Below, piece after piece: positions 22,501 through 32,703 of a stretch of DNA of 64,000 nt. The notes under the pieces are model-generated. The model searched no databases and was not told the origin of the DNA. It saw nothing but the letters and a program-made list of their open reading frames with translations. This DNA comes from Adenophora triphylla var. japonica (lineage: Eukaryota > Streptophyta > Magnoliopsida > Asterales > Campanulaceae), in NCBI GenBank assembly GCA_022495995.1, contig JAFEMH010002589.1:62001-126000 (forward strand), read 5' to 3'. The number at the start of each line of letters is the position of its first letter. The first letter of the stretch is position 1. A program made the translations under genes and the position numbers.

Positions 22501-24188
22501 ATTATTGCTTCTCTGATTCTACTAGGGCAAGAGAATATAAAAATGGTATGCCAAAGTGAAAAATGGTAAACAAAAAACAGTGGAGCAGAGACTACTTTTT
22601 TTTACATGTGTATATCCACTTTTGTCTTTTCTCACCTATTGTCTAAAGCATTGAAGAACTTTTAGTCATCAATCTGGCAGACCCATAGCTTCAACTATGT
22701 GTGGGGTCCCGAGAAGGGTTGGACCCACATGGGCTTAATGTAGACAGACTTAAGCTACTTCTGCTGCTCGAACCTGTCACTTCCAAGTCACATGGCAACA
22801 ACTCCAACTGTTGTGCACCAACGCTCCCCTTCTCCTCATTTCTTAAATGATAATTTTGATCTTTCCACCAGTATCCCTGGATAGATAACCCTTTTACTTC
22901 CAATACCTGATCATTTGCTCCAGTAATTTGATAAAAAAGTTTATCAATCAATGGATGACCCCTAAAGACAAAAGGAGATCCAACGATTGAGTGACTTTTG
23001 GGCCAGATTTTTTTTTATTATTCTATCCATTGTGGTTGAAACAATTTTATTTTGATGTTGGGCCATTTGTTTGGCCCAGGTAGTTTCTCATAACAGGCCT
23101 ATTGGTCATGATTGGCAGTCTAGAACAACTTTTGGCATGAGTAATGTCATGCAGGCCTGATCTCCAATCAGAGAGCAAGGATTACAAAGAAAAAAAAGTT
23201 AGTGGGGAATTCTGACATAATTTGTACATATTTTAACAAAACCCTAAGAGCTATTTAGACGAACCTAAAGGAAAACCCCTTCCCTCACAAAAGTCAAGCC
23301 ATTTATGCCGCCCAAGGTCTAAGGCCTCAGTTTGAAAGATTCTCAGGTCATGATGATCTTAGACATCTATAGTTTCTACTTATCAGTCCACAAAGTAGAG
23401 GTGTGCCTTTCACATCATTATATTTAACACACAAGCCCAAACCAAACCAAACAATTATAGCCAAGTGTGAAATCTTATAACCAACACCGCCCATGCTGAA
23501 CAGCCTAGGGTCATTAACTAGATAAAGGAGTACATGGGCCTCACATCAACGAGCATGTGCTATCAAATTGCTATCAACCGAGGTAGAGGGTTACTTCCCC
23601 GGATGTATAATTGGTGATCAGAACATATATATGCCCCATCACGTGTACTAGAGCCCTGGAAGGGGGATAAGCAAAATTATTGCCTCTACAGGACCATGAT
23701 ACTTTATTGTATCTACGAAACAAGAGACCAACCTAAGTATTTCAATTGTGGCAGCTTAATTCAAAATTAACAATTTGAACTAACAGAATTCAAACAATTT
23801 TACACTTTCAAATACAAAGCTCAGGTTGGAATTGATAGTTTTAATTAAAGCACGCAAGGAATTGAAATTATGTTACCAATTAACCCTACGGTAGTAAATT
23901 TCTAGCTACAAAACCGAAACAAAATTCATAAAGGAAACATAATTCAAATTATACCTGCTGAAATTGCGGGAGGTAAGCGCCGGGAACGGCGGCCTGAGCA
24001 GGATACGCGGAATGAATAACCGGTACATTCACAGGAGGAGCAGGGAAGTGAGTAGGTGGTGGTTGTGGAGCAGGAAGATAGGTCTGAGATTGGGGTTGTT
24101 GAAGGTGGAAGGGCATCGGAAAATACGAGCCATTTGAGTAGGTGAATTGGGAGGAAACACCGCTGGATGACGAAGAAGGACCGGACAT
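10563..24188 (-). CDS. RBM42: RBM42-type single-RRM RNA-binding protein, six coding exons
   Basis: Coding exons on the minus strand: 24188-23955, 19084-18907, 13445-13348, 11265-11169, 10788-10703, 10616-10563. Every junction has GT donor and AG acceptor and keeps phase, giving 747 bases and 248 residues. Residues 1-78 are Pro/Gln/Ser-rich low complexity. A conserved block AAGQAWEDPTLTEWPE precedes one RRM (about 139-215) with RNP2 RIFCGD at 141-146 and RNP1 KGYGFVSF at 181-188, then PIKLRKSNWRER and a basic tail ending PKKSVLHK. The linker plus RRM closely match the RBM42 family, nuclear RNA-binding proteins linked to splicing and mRNA stability; that role is family knowledge. Introns 1 and 2 are 4.9 and 5.5 kb, swollen by transposons, yet all splice sites are intact. 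The donor after exon 5 (GTGCTA) is weak. A MITE lies about 170 bp before the start codon. The gene symbol is by homology. Confidence 0.93.
10899..10950. mobile_element. Stowaway-type MITE remnant (left end only)
   Basis: TA|CTCCCTCCGTCCCATAATA at the start and no matching right end within the next kilobase. It lies in RBM42 intron 4. The right boundary is arbitrary. Confidence 0.55.
11500..11759. mobile_element. Stowaway-type MITE, long near-perfect hairpin
   Basis: TA-flanked, CTCCCTCCGTCCCACTCAAA ... GGATGGGACGGAGGGAG. The two arms (about 110 bp each) are almost fully complementary, including GTCAACTTTCTTGCACTTTG and its complement, so a transcript would form a long hairpin. In RBM42 intron 3. 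Confidence 0.92.
11842..11943. mobile_element. short Stowaway-type MITE (102 bp)
   Basis: TA-flanked. Left CTATCTCTGTCCCAAAATGA, right CATTTTGTGACGGAGTGAG; a complete hairpin with the AATGTCCGAA module near each end. RBM42 intron 3. Confidence 0.8.
11980..12025. mobile_element. miniature Stowaway derivative of 46 bp
   Basis: TA-flanked. CTCCCTCCGTCCCAAAATGA followed almost at once by TTTTGGAACAGAGGGAG. Only the two termini and about ten bases between them remain. RBM42 intron 3, 37 bp from the previous MITE. Confidence 0.8.
12448..12770. mobile_element. foldback MULE-type element with palindromic modules (323 bp)
   Basis: Ten-base target duplication TAGTTTTCCC at 12438-12447 and 12771-12780. 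The termini GATTTTTTTTCCCAAAAT and, from the right, GAACTTTTTCCCAAAAT begin inverted arms of about 140 bp that are nearly identical. Each arm has the spaced repeat CCCAAAATG(A/T)CAC, then AATAGCCTAGTTTTTAGAA, then two copies of an imperfect palindrome around GCGGTTGGCAACTGC in opposite orientation. An AT-rich loop separates the arms. No coding capacity. It sits in RBM42 intron 3 and shares plan, terminus and TSD length with 50911-52737. Confidence 0.85.
14786..15474 (-). repeat. 3' LTR of the non-autonomous element
   Basis: 689 bp. Carries two GGGCGGTCGCCC palindromes at 15369-15380 and 15389-15400, separated by ACCTCCAT. It differs from its partner by scattered substitutions and small indels, so the insertion is not very recent. 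Confidence 0.88.
16519..17219 (-). repeat. 5' LTR of the non-autonomous element
   Basis: 701 bp, same ends as the partner. Palindromes GGGCGGTCGCCC at 17108-17119 and 17131-17142. An LTR-internal TATTTATAGAG-like string occurs on the + strand, as in the partner copy. Confidence 0.88.
17651..18906. other. rest of RBM42 intron 2, no feature recognised
   Basis: After the LINE tail I see no further element ends or protein similarity up to the exon 2 donor at 18906. Some of it may be LINE 3' untranslated sequence. The stretch 13446-14273 on the other side of the LINE is likewise featureless. Confidence 0.4.
19516..19801. mobile_element. Stowaway-type MITE nested in the left arm of the MULE
   Basis: TA-flanked, CTCCCTCCGTCCCGTCCGAA ... 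CGGGCGGAGGGAG. It interrupts the left MULE inverted repeat exactly where the right repeat is continuous (GCAATGTA|GG), so it came later. The module GAAAGGGCACAA occurs twice at the left and once inverted at the right. Confidence 0.93.
20673..22004. repeat. pair of GC-rich direct repeats (about 100-120 bp each)
   Basis: Copies at about 20673-20769 and 21881-22004 share GTGGGTTGGGTTG, CATATTTC, GCCCGCC, CCCCGCCCCGTTTAGTGG and GCCCGTATTGA. They stand in the same orientation 1.2 kb apart inside the MULE. The sequence style matches the ends of some plant hAT elements (TAGAGCTGTCAATACGGGC on the minus strand at the right copy), but no inverted partner or target duplication was found. Confidence 0.5.
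21446..21723. repeat. recent 139-bp tandem duplication
   Basis: Units 21446-21584 and 21585-21723 agree except for one visible base (AGATCTATTGG against AGATCTGTTGG). Non-coding, inside the MULE. Confidence 0.9.
22675..22829 (-). mobile_element. Au-like tRNA-derived SINE
   Basis: On the minus strand it reads from GGGGAGCGTTGGTGCACAAC through GTTGTTGCCATGTGAC, a polymerase III B box GGTTCGAGC, to CCCATGTGGGTCCAACCC and TCGGGACCCCACACATAG. This order and wording match the plant Au SINE family. The A box region is diverged. It lies in RBM42 intron 1, in the same orientation as the gene. Confidence 0.8.
22830..23954. other. rest of RBM42 intron 1, no feature recognised
   Basis: No reading frame or element end could be supported between the SINE and the exon 1 donor. 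The 22507-22674 stretch is likewise featureless. Confidence 0.4.
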
Positions 24189-24355
24189 CGCCTTCGCCGG
24201 AGGTAAAAGTAAACGGCGGTGGAATCAAGCGGCAATCCAGAGGTATTTCTGGTTGGTTTTGGAGGAGATTTTTGAAGGGTGCGTTAATTGGTACCAAAAG
24301 TCATAAATCAATCGGAGCGAATATAAAAGCCACAATAGTGTGCAAGTACTTGTTA

Positions 24356-24689
24356 CTACCTCCGTCTCACCTCAATTGGTCAACTTTTCTTTTTGGGACG
24401 TCCCACCTCAATTGATCCATTCCTTAAATGGAAAGTTTTTCATATATTTATACCCTTATCATCTCTATATATTTACAAAAAAATCATTCATTATACCCAC
24501 TTTAACTTACTATTCCTTCCACTCATTCTCTCTCCTATTAAATATTTTTAACTTTTACATTCTCTCTCCTATTCCCTACCACACATTTAACTTTTACATT
24601 CTATCTCATCTAATTTCTACCCACTTTAATAATTTTTCTTAAAAACCGTGTCCCACCTCAATGGACCAATTGAGGTGGGACGGAGGGAG
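24356..24689. mobile_element. Stowaway-type MITE immediately upstream of RBM42
   Basis: TA-flanked, CTACCTCCGTCTCACCTCAA ... GAGGTGGGACGGAGGGAG. The module CACCTCAATTGGTC occurs at the left, again after CTTTTTGGGACGTCC, and inverted at the right. It starts 168 bp before the RBM42 start codon, so it may lie in the promoter or leader of that gene. Confidence 0.92.
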
Positions 24690-24866
24690 TATAAAACTGA
24701 ATAACTTTGAGTCGAGCAAAATTAGAATTATTTTATTTCAAAATTATTATAAGAGAAATATATAAGAGAGAAAGATCAAATTTGAGATATCTAAAACAAA
24801 AACTAAAACCTACTATTTATAGATTTATAGATGAAAATTGATTTTTTTATAAGCTTTCATAATGAT

Positions 24867-25430
24867 TGTTAGTGGGTAAAATTTCAGAATTGCAACGTCT
24901 TGAAAAGTTTTCAGCATGTTATCATCTTCGAACCAGCAGTCAAGGTAAAATTATTTAGATAATTAAATCATTATTTAATTATTTTTATTGTATCTCTAAA
25001 TACAGAAAAATAGAACGTGAAAAATATCTTTCATGAACTCACTTCAACAGTTAGAAGATCAAGTCAAGGATCAAGATGATCATGTCGAGATTTTAGGATA
25101 GTTTGTTAGGTCTTGATTATCTTCAGTTATCTTGTTTTTTATTTATTTATTTAACCGGAACACTAGACACACTGTTCACGCATACATTCTTGTAATCCGC
25201 CATAGCTTCACCATTTGTAACTCACTAAAACGTTAATACTACCGTTTGGGACGAAGGTGACCATAAACACCTTTCGAGATTTTGTGCCGGCTAGATAGTT
25301 GTCTCAAGGGTTTTCCTCGTTACATGATCGCGTCATCTTCTTTTCATAGTTACACCGATTTTACTCCATTGTGTCCTCCTAATCTCACATTTTGATCTTT
25401 AATTTGATCCATTATTTTTTCACCAAAATA
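24867..25430 (+). repeat. gypsy 5' LTR
   Basis: Starts TGTTAGTGGGTAAAA and ends CACCAAAATA, where the partner LTR ends ...AACA, so the terminal CA has mutated to TA. It lacks about nine bases near 25155 (AGAGTTCATG-type segment) present in the 3' LTR. Confidence 0.92.
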
Positions 25431-25452
25431 ATTTGGCGCCCACCGAGGGGCC
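25431..25452 (+). other. gypsy primer-binding site
   Basis: ATTTGGCGCCCACCGAGGGG directly follows the 5' LTR. TTGGCGCCCACCG(T/A)GGGG is a familiar primer-site sequence of plant gypsy elements. Confidence 0.8.
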
Positions 25453-28400
25453 ATTGGTTTTTTAATCGGTTTAAAATCCTCACATTTTCACTATGTCTAC
25501 CCAACCTATGACTTCCGCCGCCAGCAAAATCATAGTTATCCCTAGCAGCGTGAATCCCCAAACCAGTAGCAGGTCAGCAACCGGAGGCCAAGAATCATTG
25601 TCACCACCTCCGCCTTTGAATTCTGGCAAGAAGCAGATGCCTCCGTCTCCTGATTCCGAGGTCAAGAGTATGCTTGTTCAGATGAATAATCAGCTGGATC
25701 GCCAATAGAATAGCACCTCCTTGATAGTCGAAAGCTTGATCAAAGTGCAAAAGGAACAAGAATTGCTCTCCAAAAGAATGGATGATGTCTCCCCTATCCG
25801 TCCTAGAGTCCTCGACTTCAACATTGGGGATGTCGTCATCACCAACCCTGACGTCTTCTCCTTTGCTGACGACTTCTGTGGTTATGTCGACACCCTTAGC
25901 AACCAGTGCCTACAGGATGACTCTTTCAGAAGGACCTGTCTTCACTAATAGCACCATCATGACGTCCTCTGCAGATAATGCTAATCCTTTTGTTAATCTC
26001 AATACTAGTTCTGCTTTGGATAATATTGCTCATACTACTAACCCTTTTGCAGGTACTTACATTGCGAATCAGCTTCAGGAGTTAAGGGACATGATCATGA
26101 ATGTGCCAGGCGTCACCCCGCCTATCCAGCAGGTCTCCCCAACATGTTACAATCAGTCTCGCTTTACTCCAGCAATCGCGCATGTCGACATCCCTAAAGG
26201 ATTTAGCGTACCAGCCATGAAGTTGTATGATGGAAGCTCAGATCCTTAGGAGCATGTCGCCCATTACCAAGAAAAAATGGAGATCGTTCGCATCCCGCTC
26301 CAGTTTCGTGAGGCTTGTTTATGTCGAGGGTTCGGTTCGACGTTGGTGGGACCAGCATTGAAGTGGCTGATTCGTCAACCTCCCGGTTCCATTGGGTCGT
26401 TTGCTCAGCTAGTCAACTTGTTCAACAATCAATTCTCTTGCAGCCGACAGTTCGAGAAGCTCACCAGTGATCTTTACCGCATCACCTAGCAGCCCGCCGA
26501 AGCCTTGAAGGACTATGTTAATAGATTTAACAAAGAAGTTTTGGATATCCCCAACCTGGACATGGCGTCAGCTGCAGAAGCCTTCAAAATGGGCTTGAAG
26601 AAAGATTCCCCTTACTATGAAGATTTGGTGATGAATCCATGCAAGAAGATGGAAGATATCCGAAACCGAGCATTAAGGTTCATCAGGCTAGAAGAGGACA
26701 AGGTGCAGCAGTCCAAGCATCCTGACAAGGCATCATCATATGACCATCCATATAGAAAGATAGAGTCATCTAGAGCTGCAAACGGGCCGGATTCGAGTCG
26801 GGTATGGCCGAGTTCGAGTCGAGTCTACAATGAAGAAAAATCGAGTCGAGTTTCAGCGAGTCGAGTCGAGTTGCTATAAGACCCACCGAGTTCGACTCGG
26901 GTATTTGGAATCGGGTTCGGCGAGTACCAGGGTCCGACTCGAATATACCATGGCGGGTTAGATGAGCCCGGGTCGATTTGGGTATAATCGAGTCGAGTCG
27001 GGTTATAGAGTTTCAGAGTACAGCAAAATCAAAATCTGTAACAAAAGTAGAAAACCAAAATCTGTAACAGTTACTTGTTTAAACAGAGTTACAAAACCAA
27101 AATGATAATCTTTCTCCTGCTGCTCCACATCAAATTCAATGCATACAATCCAAAGGCAATTGACTGATTGAGTAATAACAGTTACAGAGTAACAAAACCA
27201 AAATATGTAACAAAACCAAAATATGTAACAAAACCAAAATCTTTCTCTCTGAATTAAAATTAAAACTGCTGCTCCTTTACTTGTTTAACCAAAATCATCA
27301 TGCCTGATGCCTGAACAAACATAAGTTTGATTACTAACTCACCTTATCATAATAAGCAAAATCATCATAAAAGTTGGAAATGATGTTAGTATTTCTGGCA
27401 ACAGATGGCTGGTTCTTCTCCAAAAGACAATTTTTTTTAAAGACCAATAAAAGTTTGATTACTAGCAGAAGAGGTTCGTGATAGTATAAGAGACACAATT
27501 GGATTACAGAGTTTTGTACAAGTTTATATCCAAATCAGGAAGAATCTAAAAGCAAAGAGGGATAAAAGGCGGCAAGAAGTAAAGCTAATGGATGTAGTCA
27601 ACCCAATGCGAAATGCCAAGAGGAAGTTGAGAATTGCGGAGAAGCATAAGGCAAATAAGAAAAGGAAAATAATGACCATGAAGTTTGGAAGGTGGAACTA
27701 ATAATTTACAGAACATGCCGAAGCTGTTTCTGCCTTGCGCAGCGAATGTGATGGCAAAGGCAAGTGTGAGAAAAAAAGATAATCTTTGCAGGTGCTTTTT
27801 ACGGTCTAATTCCATGAAATCAGTTTAGGCTTAGATTAACACAAGTTGAGTCAACTAAGCCTTATACATTGATCAAGAATATACATAACATCCTACCCTT
27901 GTGATTTTCCCAAAACCTGTTGGATGTGAAATTATAAGAAATACAATTTTCGAAAAGAAAAATACCTCAAATGATTTTACCATCCAAGCTCATTCTTTTT
28001 CACATTCATCGTCTTCGTAGCACACCAGAATACCTATCATGTTTTATCAAAGCAAATGCAACTATGAAGCTGGGAATCTAGAATATATAAACAAACGAAT
28101 TCGCAAATCATTTAGCGTTGCATGTAGGAAAAAAAAACCCAAGATCTACAAATAATGTTTAATAGAACTACTAAAGTTAATCTAAAGAACACCAGATCAG
28201 TCTGAAGATTTAACCAAATCGAAAAGATAAGATGCCTCCTCATTGGGTAATAAAGAAGCATCTTGACAAGCAAATCAATAAAACTTGTTTACTGATCCTC
28301 CAATGTACTGTACCAAATTTAATACTAATCCATATATAGTTATTTTAGATCTAAAATTAGACTGAACAGATGCAACCATTTTTAGATTCTGTGTAACTAA

Positions 28401-28645
28401 CAGCTAGGGTAAACTTGGATGGTAATGCTAACTAACAATGTTTCGGAAGAAACATATGCACGTTTAATTAAAAAAAAAAATTGTGAGGATTGGAATCAAA
28501 TACATGCAACTACCTTAAACAGCAATTGAGTAAATAATCTACTGAATCAAGCAGTAGAGAATGGAGTTTTTGTAGCAATCTAAAACAGCAACTAATTTCT
28601 TCAGATATCAAGTTACACCATTTTGTACGAAAGTGAACAAATAAG

Positions 28646-29150
28646 CTAAAATACCTCAAATGAGATGATATTGATCATACTTGACATAAAAGAAGTGAGT
28701 TGTTCACTTACCTCTTCGCCCTCTTTGCCAGAATTGTCAATACTTGACATAAAAGCCAATTGTTTCTGCAACTGCTTCCCATTCTTTAATTTGCAAGACT
28801 TCAAATGCCTATTCAATGCAGATGTTGAAGGTCTCTTCCCCCTTGAATACACACCTCCACAAAGCTTGCATTTAGCTTGCCTATTCCCGGTCTTAGGATC
28901 ATCTGGATACAGATCCATATACTTTCAAACATCACTTGTCTTCTCTTTTTCTTTTTTCTTAAAAGCTTGTGCATCTTCCGTACTCGGGTCATTAGCTTTC
29001 CTTTTATGGATTTTGTCAACTTCGATAGTCTCATCGTCCCCATTCTCGTCAAAATCATCACCCAAATCTTCCTCTCCCAATTCCGGCACTACATTGTCGA
29101 TATAAATGGTGTCTCTACGAGGCCTAGTAGACGATTGATGGAATGACATG
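28646..29150 (-). pseudogene. N-terminal fragment of hAT transposase with BED zinc finger
   Basis: The minus strand starts MSFHQSSTRPRR, passes an acidic stretch (ELGEEDLGDDFDENGDD) and a Lys-rich stretch, hits a stop near 28923, and continues with DDPKTGNRQAKCKLCGG and SALNRHLKSC. C-x2-C ... H-x4-C is the BED finger of ZBED/hAT transposases, which binds the element's subterminal repeats. The frame ends at about 28646 without the RNase H-like catalytic core. Confidence 0.85.
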
Positions 29151-29423
29151 ATGATCAATCTGAAACAAAAACACACAAAAAAATTATTTTACAATTTTAG
29201 AATATATTGTTTATTTTGTTCCTGCAATCAATTAAACGAAATCAAGCATTTGCAGAATAAGCACCTCAAGTTATATCTCTGCAAATATATAGAGAATGAG
29301 GAAATTCATGTGTGTAACAAATATTGTCACAGTAAACATGTTTTCTCACCCATAACAGGCTTTTTGATGCTATTTTTTTTTTCATGCACCTCAAATTAAC
29401 AACTAAAAAGATGAGTATTTTTT

Positions 29424-29441
29424 CGGGACGGAGGGAGTATT
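29424..29441. repeat. orphan Stowaway terminus
   Basis: CGGGACGGAGGGAG followed by TA, with no matching left end upstream inside the hAT element. Probably a truncated MITE. Confidence 0.45.
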
Positions 29442-30769
29442 ATGCTACAATGCAAAACTTGAATTCAGTATGAAATTTCACGTGGCCAAACTTCAGTAGT
29501 CAATACTCACAAATCTTACAAACCAAAAACAAATTACCTTAATCATTTTCCAATTCAAGAATAAATTACCAAAAAAGATTCACTCACACAAAATCATGAA
29601 CAAACACACAATGATATCATGGACACAAACCCACAAAAAAAAGGTACCCACAGGCCACAAATAATATAAAGAAAAAAGGTTTAAATTTCAACAACCACAC
29701 TATCATGCCTAGAAGGCTAGAACTGGATCTTCAAGTTCAAATCATAAGATTAATATGAGTTAGGGTTTAATGAGCAACTTACAATAACAAAGCTGAATAG
29801 CTGATAGTGCGTTTGAGGGAGAGACTAACCAGGAAGTGAAAAACGACGACGACGAAGCAAGAGTAGTGAGTAGTGATCGACGGCGATGAAGCAAGTGAAG
29901 GACGGCGCCGACGACGAAGCAGGTGATTGACTGCGAATGGTATGGCTTAGGTTAAAACTGGATTTTGATTTTGATTTTTGGGGGAAACTGAAAGACGATG
30001 CTTGGTGTACGCCGTACATGGGTCAAGCGTGGATCCATTTTTGGGGACCTGCGAACGCCTCATTCGGGTACCCAAACACGTTCGACCCGGCTCGACATAA
30101 AAAACGAACGTATTATGCTGTACGAACTCGACCCGAGCCTTGGAGGAACACCGAGCCGGGTTATGCTTATTCGGGTCGGACTCGGGTAGTCTCTCGGGTA
30201 ACCAGCCCGAATTAACACCCCTAGAGTCATCTCACCAAAGGCAGAGCAGATCCAGATCTTACCACAGAAATGACCATAACAAAATCAATTGTGTGGAAGA
30301 TGATGGAGACAATGATGATTTTGAATCCCCTAAATTTTCTGATTATTGTTTCTCTGTTGATGTTTCAGGTATCTTGTGGGCAATGAACAATCTTGGAGAT
30401 AAGGCAAGGTGGCCTCGAAAGGGTGACAAGCCATCTGGTTGGAAGGATAAATCCAAGTGGTGTGCCTACCACGAGGATTTTGGACATCTTACCGAAGATT
30501 GCATCGCCTTGAGGAAGGAGATTAGTTACCTGTTATCAAAGGGACATCTTAAAGAACTCCTTGGCAACCGCAAGAACAATACGGAGAACAAAGAGCCCGT
30601 TCCAACCAAACCGCCATCTCCTCCACCGGTAACAAAGGTAGTTAATGTTATTAGTGGTGGTTCTGATATTTGTGGTACTTCTTATTCTGCAGCTAAAAGA
30701 TTCGCCAAGCAAGCTAAGGATGAGAAGCCCGAGAGACTTTCAAAGATGTCATAGATCACATCCCAAGAT

Positions 30770-31261
30770 GTCATCTCCTTTGAATAAAGTGACATGGACA
30801 ATGTTATGGATCCTCACCATGATGCCTTGGTCATTGCACTCCAAATCGCCAATTGCAGATTCAGACGTATTCTAGTAGATGGAGGCAGTTCAGTGAATCT
30901 CATTATGCTAGATGCCTTGAAAGAAATGAAGATCCCTGAAGAAAGCATCGTCAAGAGGACCTCAGTTCTCATAGGTTTCAGTGGAGAAACCAAAAGCACA
31001 TTGGGAGATATCACACTTCCAGTTTATGTTGAAGGAATCAATTCTATGGAGAGATTATGCGTGATTGATAGTGCTACGTGTTACAATGTAATCTTGGGCA
31101 GACCCTGGATCCATGGAATGAAAGCAGTGCCATCCACCTATCATCAATGTGTGAAGATGCCGACACCCTGGGGAGTTATTAAGGTTTACAGTGATCAGCA
31201 ATCAGCTAAAGAATGCTATATGACATCCATGAAGGCGTGTACATCTCCCAAGATGGCATAG
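30770..31261 (+). pseudogene. gypsy aspartic protease
   Basis: HHDALVIALQIANC and then VDGGSSVNLIMLDALKEM: the catalytic aspartate lies in the DGGSS motif usual for Tat-type elements. NVILGRPWIHGM follows near 31095. The segment follows the gag stop after a short gap and ends at a stop at 31259, so it is not joined to gag or pol in one frame. Confidence 0.88.
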
Positions 31262-32703
31262 CAATTACAGAGAAAGGCCCGTGAGGTTCTGGAGGCGAAG
31301 GAGCATGACGTGAAAGAAATATTCTTAGACCCCTCAGACCCAGATCTCAAGGTGCTAATTGGTCAAGACGTTCCAGCAGAGATCGAGGAAGATCTTGTCA
31401 ACCTCTTGAAGAGCAGGATTAAAAGCTTCGCCTGGAAGCATGAAGACATGACAGGCATCAGCAAAGATGTCATCACCCACAAACTCAACATTGACCCATC
31501 CTTCAAACCAATCCACCAAATGAGATGGAAGTTCGCACAAGAAAGGAATCTAATCATTCAAGAAGAAGTAGACAGATTGCTCAAAGCCAAGACGGTCAGA
31601 GAAGTCGAATACCCAAAATGGTTAGCAAATGTAGTGGTGGTAGAGAAGAAGAACGGCAAATGGAGAGTTTGTGTCGATTTCACAGACTTAAACGAAGCCT
31701 GTCCCAAGGACCCTTTCCCCTTGCCACACATTGATACTTTGGTCGATGCCACTTCTGGGCATGAAGTGTTGACTTTCTTGGACGCATCTTCAGGATTTCA
31801 GCAGATTCAGATGGAGCCATCTGACCAAGAGGACACCGCCTTCATTACTCCCACAGGTATCTATTGTTATATTGTAATGCCTTTTGGACTAAGAAATGCA
31901 GGTGCCACGTACCAGAGGCAAGTCAATATGATGTTCAAAGAGCAGATTGGGGACACCATGGAAGTGTGCATCGACGATATGGTGATAAAATCAAAGAAAG
32001 ATAAAAATCACGTACGAGATCTTACTCAAGCTTTTGATATCCTGGACAAATTCAACATGAAGTTAAACCCAGCGAAGTGCAACTTTGGCATGAAGTCCGA
32101 AAAATTCTTGGGCTACATGGTAACGTAAAGAGGAATAGTAGCAAGCCCGGAGCAAATAAAAGCCATTATCAACCTGGCGTCGCCTAGATCCATCAAAGAT
32201 GTTCAAAGATTGATATGGAAAGTAGCAGCATTGAATCGATTCATCTCAAAATCCTCAGACAGATGCAAGCCATTCTACGACATCCTAAAGAAAAATTCTA
32301 GATTTGAGTGGACTGAAAAGCACGAACAGGCCTTTCAAGATTTAAAGTTGTACCTGTCAACACCTCCCCTACTCTCGAAGCCTCAATAAGGTGAGTCATT
32401 GTGTGATTACCTAGCCGTATCTGAAACTGCGGTCAGTGCCGTCTTGGTCTGTGAGCAAGATAGCATCCAACAACCGATATATTATGTAAGTAAAACACTC
32501 CTCGATGCGGAGACCAGGTATTCACACCTTGAAAAATTAATTTTAGCTTTAATTACTGCTTCAATCAAGTTAAGACATTATTTTGAAACTCATATCATTG
32601 TCATTCGTACTAATTATTCGATAAAAAGTGTAATGAGAAAACCAAAAATGTCATGAAGGATGGCCAAGTGGTCCGTTCAACTAAGCACTTATGACATCAA
32701 GTG
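31262..32703 (+). pseudogene. gypsy reverse transcriptase and first RNase H (interrupted)
   Basis: RT motifs in order: KPIHQMRWKFAQERN, VREVEYPKWLANVVVV, GKWRVCVDFTDLNEACPKD, LTFLDASSGFQQIQM (first catalytic Asp), MPFGLRNAGATYQR and VCIDDMVIKSK. The last has Cys where the YxDD box usually has Tyr. Stops occur at 32126, at 32387-32389 in the connection region and at 32654. RNase H motifs begin about 32400 (QQPIYYVSKTLLDAETRYS). A solo LTR interrupts the frame at 32704 and the rest resumes at 35239. Non-functional. Confidence 0.9.

Larger units (their letters stand above)
26771..30223 (-). mobile_element. hAT transposon, internally deleted, with BED-finger remnant
   Basis: Eight-base duplication GAGTCATC at 26763-26770 and 30224-30231. 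Ends TAGAGCTGCAAACGGGCC and, from the right, TAGGGGTGTTAATTCGGGC. The first 240 bp and last 170 bp are dense in CGAGTCG/CGACTCG and CGGGTT/AACCCG motifs, as expected of subterminal transposase sites. The only protein similarity is the minus-strand N-terminal part of a hAT transposase (28646-29150); the catalytic and dimerisation parts are missing. Inserted in gypsy gag. Confidence 0.92.
25493..30754 (+). pseudogene. gypsy gag, interrupted by a hAT element and stops
   Basis: The start codon at 25493 opens a Pro/Ser-rich leader. The capsid part (about 26060-26770) carries VPAMKLYDGSSDP, KWLIRQPPGSI, FNNQFSCSRQ and MGLKKDSPYYEDL, typical of retrotransposon gag. Stops occur at 25706, 26247 and 26487, at least two of them TAG where glutamine CAG is expected, consistent with cytosine deamination. 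A frame change lies between 25708 and 26060. After the hAT insertion the frame resumes at about 30232 with a zinc-knuckle variant WCAYHEDFGHLTEDC near 30460 and runs to the stop at 30752. It would have packaged element RNA; now inactive. Confidence 0.88.

Noticed and set aside
22691..22951. 86-codon minus-strand frame in RBM42 intron 1
   Set aside because: It is the translation of the Au-like SINE.
24340..24642. 100-codon frame upstream of RBM42
   Set aside because: It lies inside a Stowaway MITE; the same Ser/Leu/Phe-rich peptide pattern (HSFSLL) recurs in other MITEs.
28665..29105. 146-codon + strand frame
   Set aside because: Shadow of the minus-strand BED-finger frame.
30140..30232. Frame joining the hAT right end to gypsy gag
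   Set aside because: The start lies in hAT subterminal DNA; the fusion is an insertion by-product.
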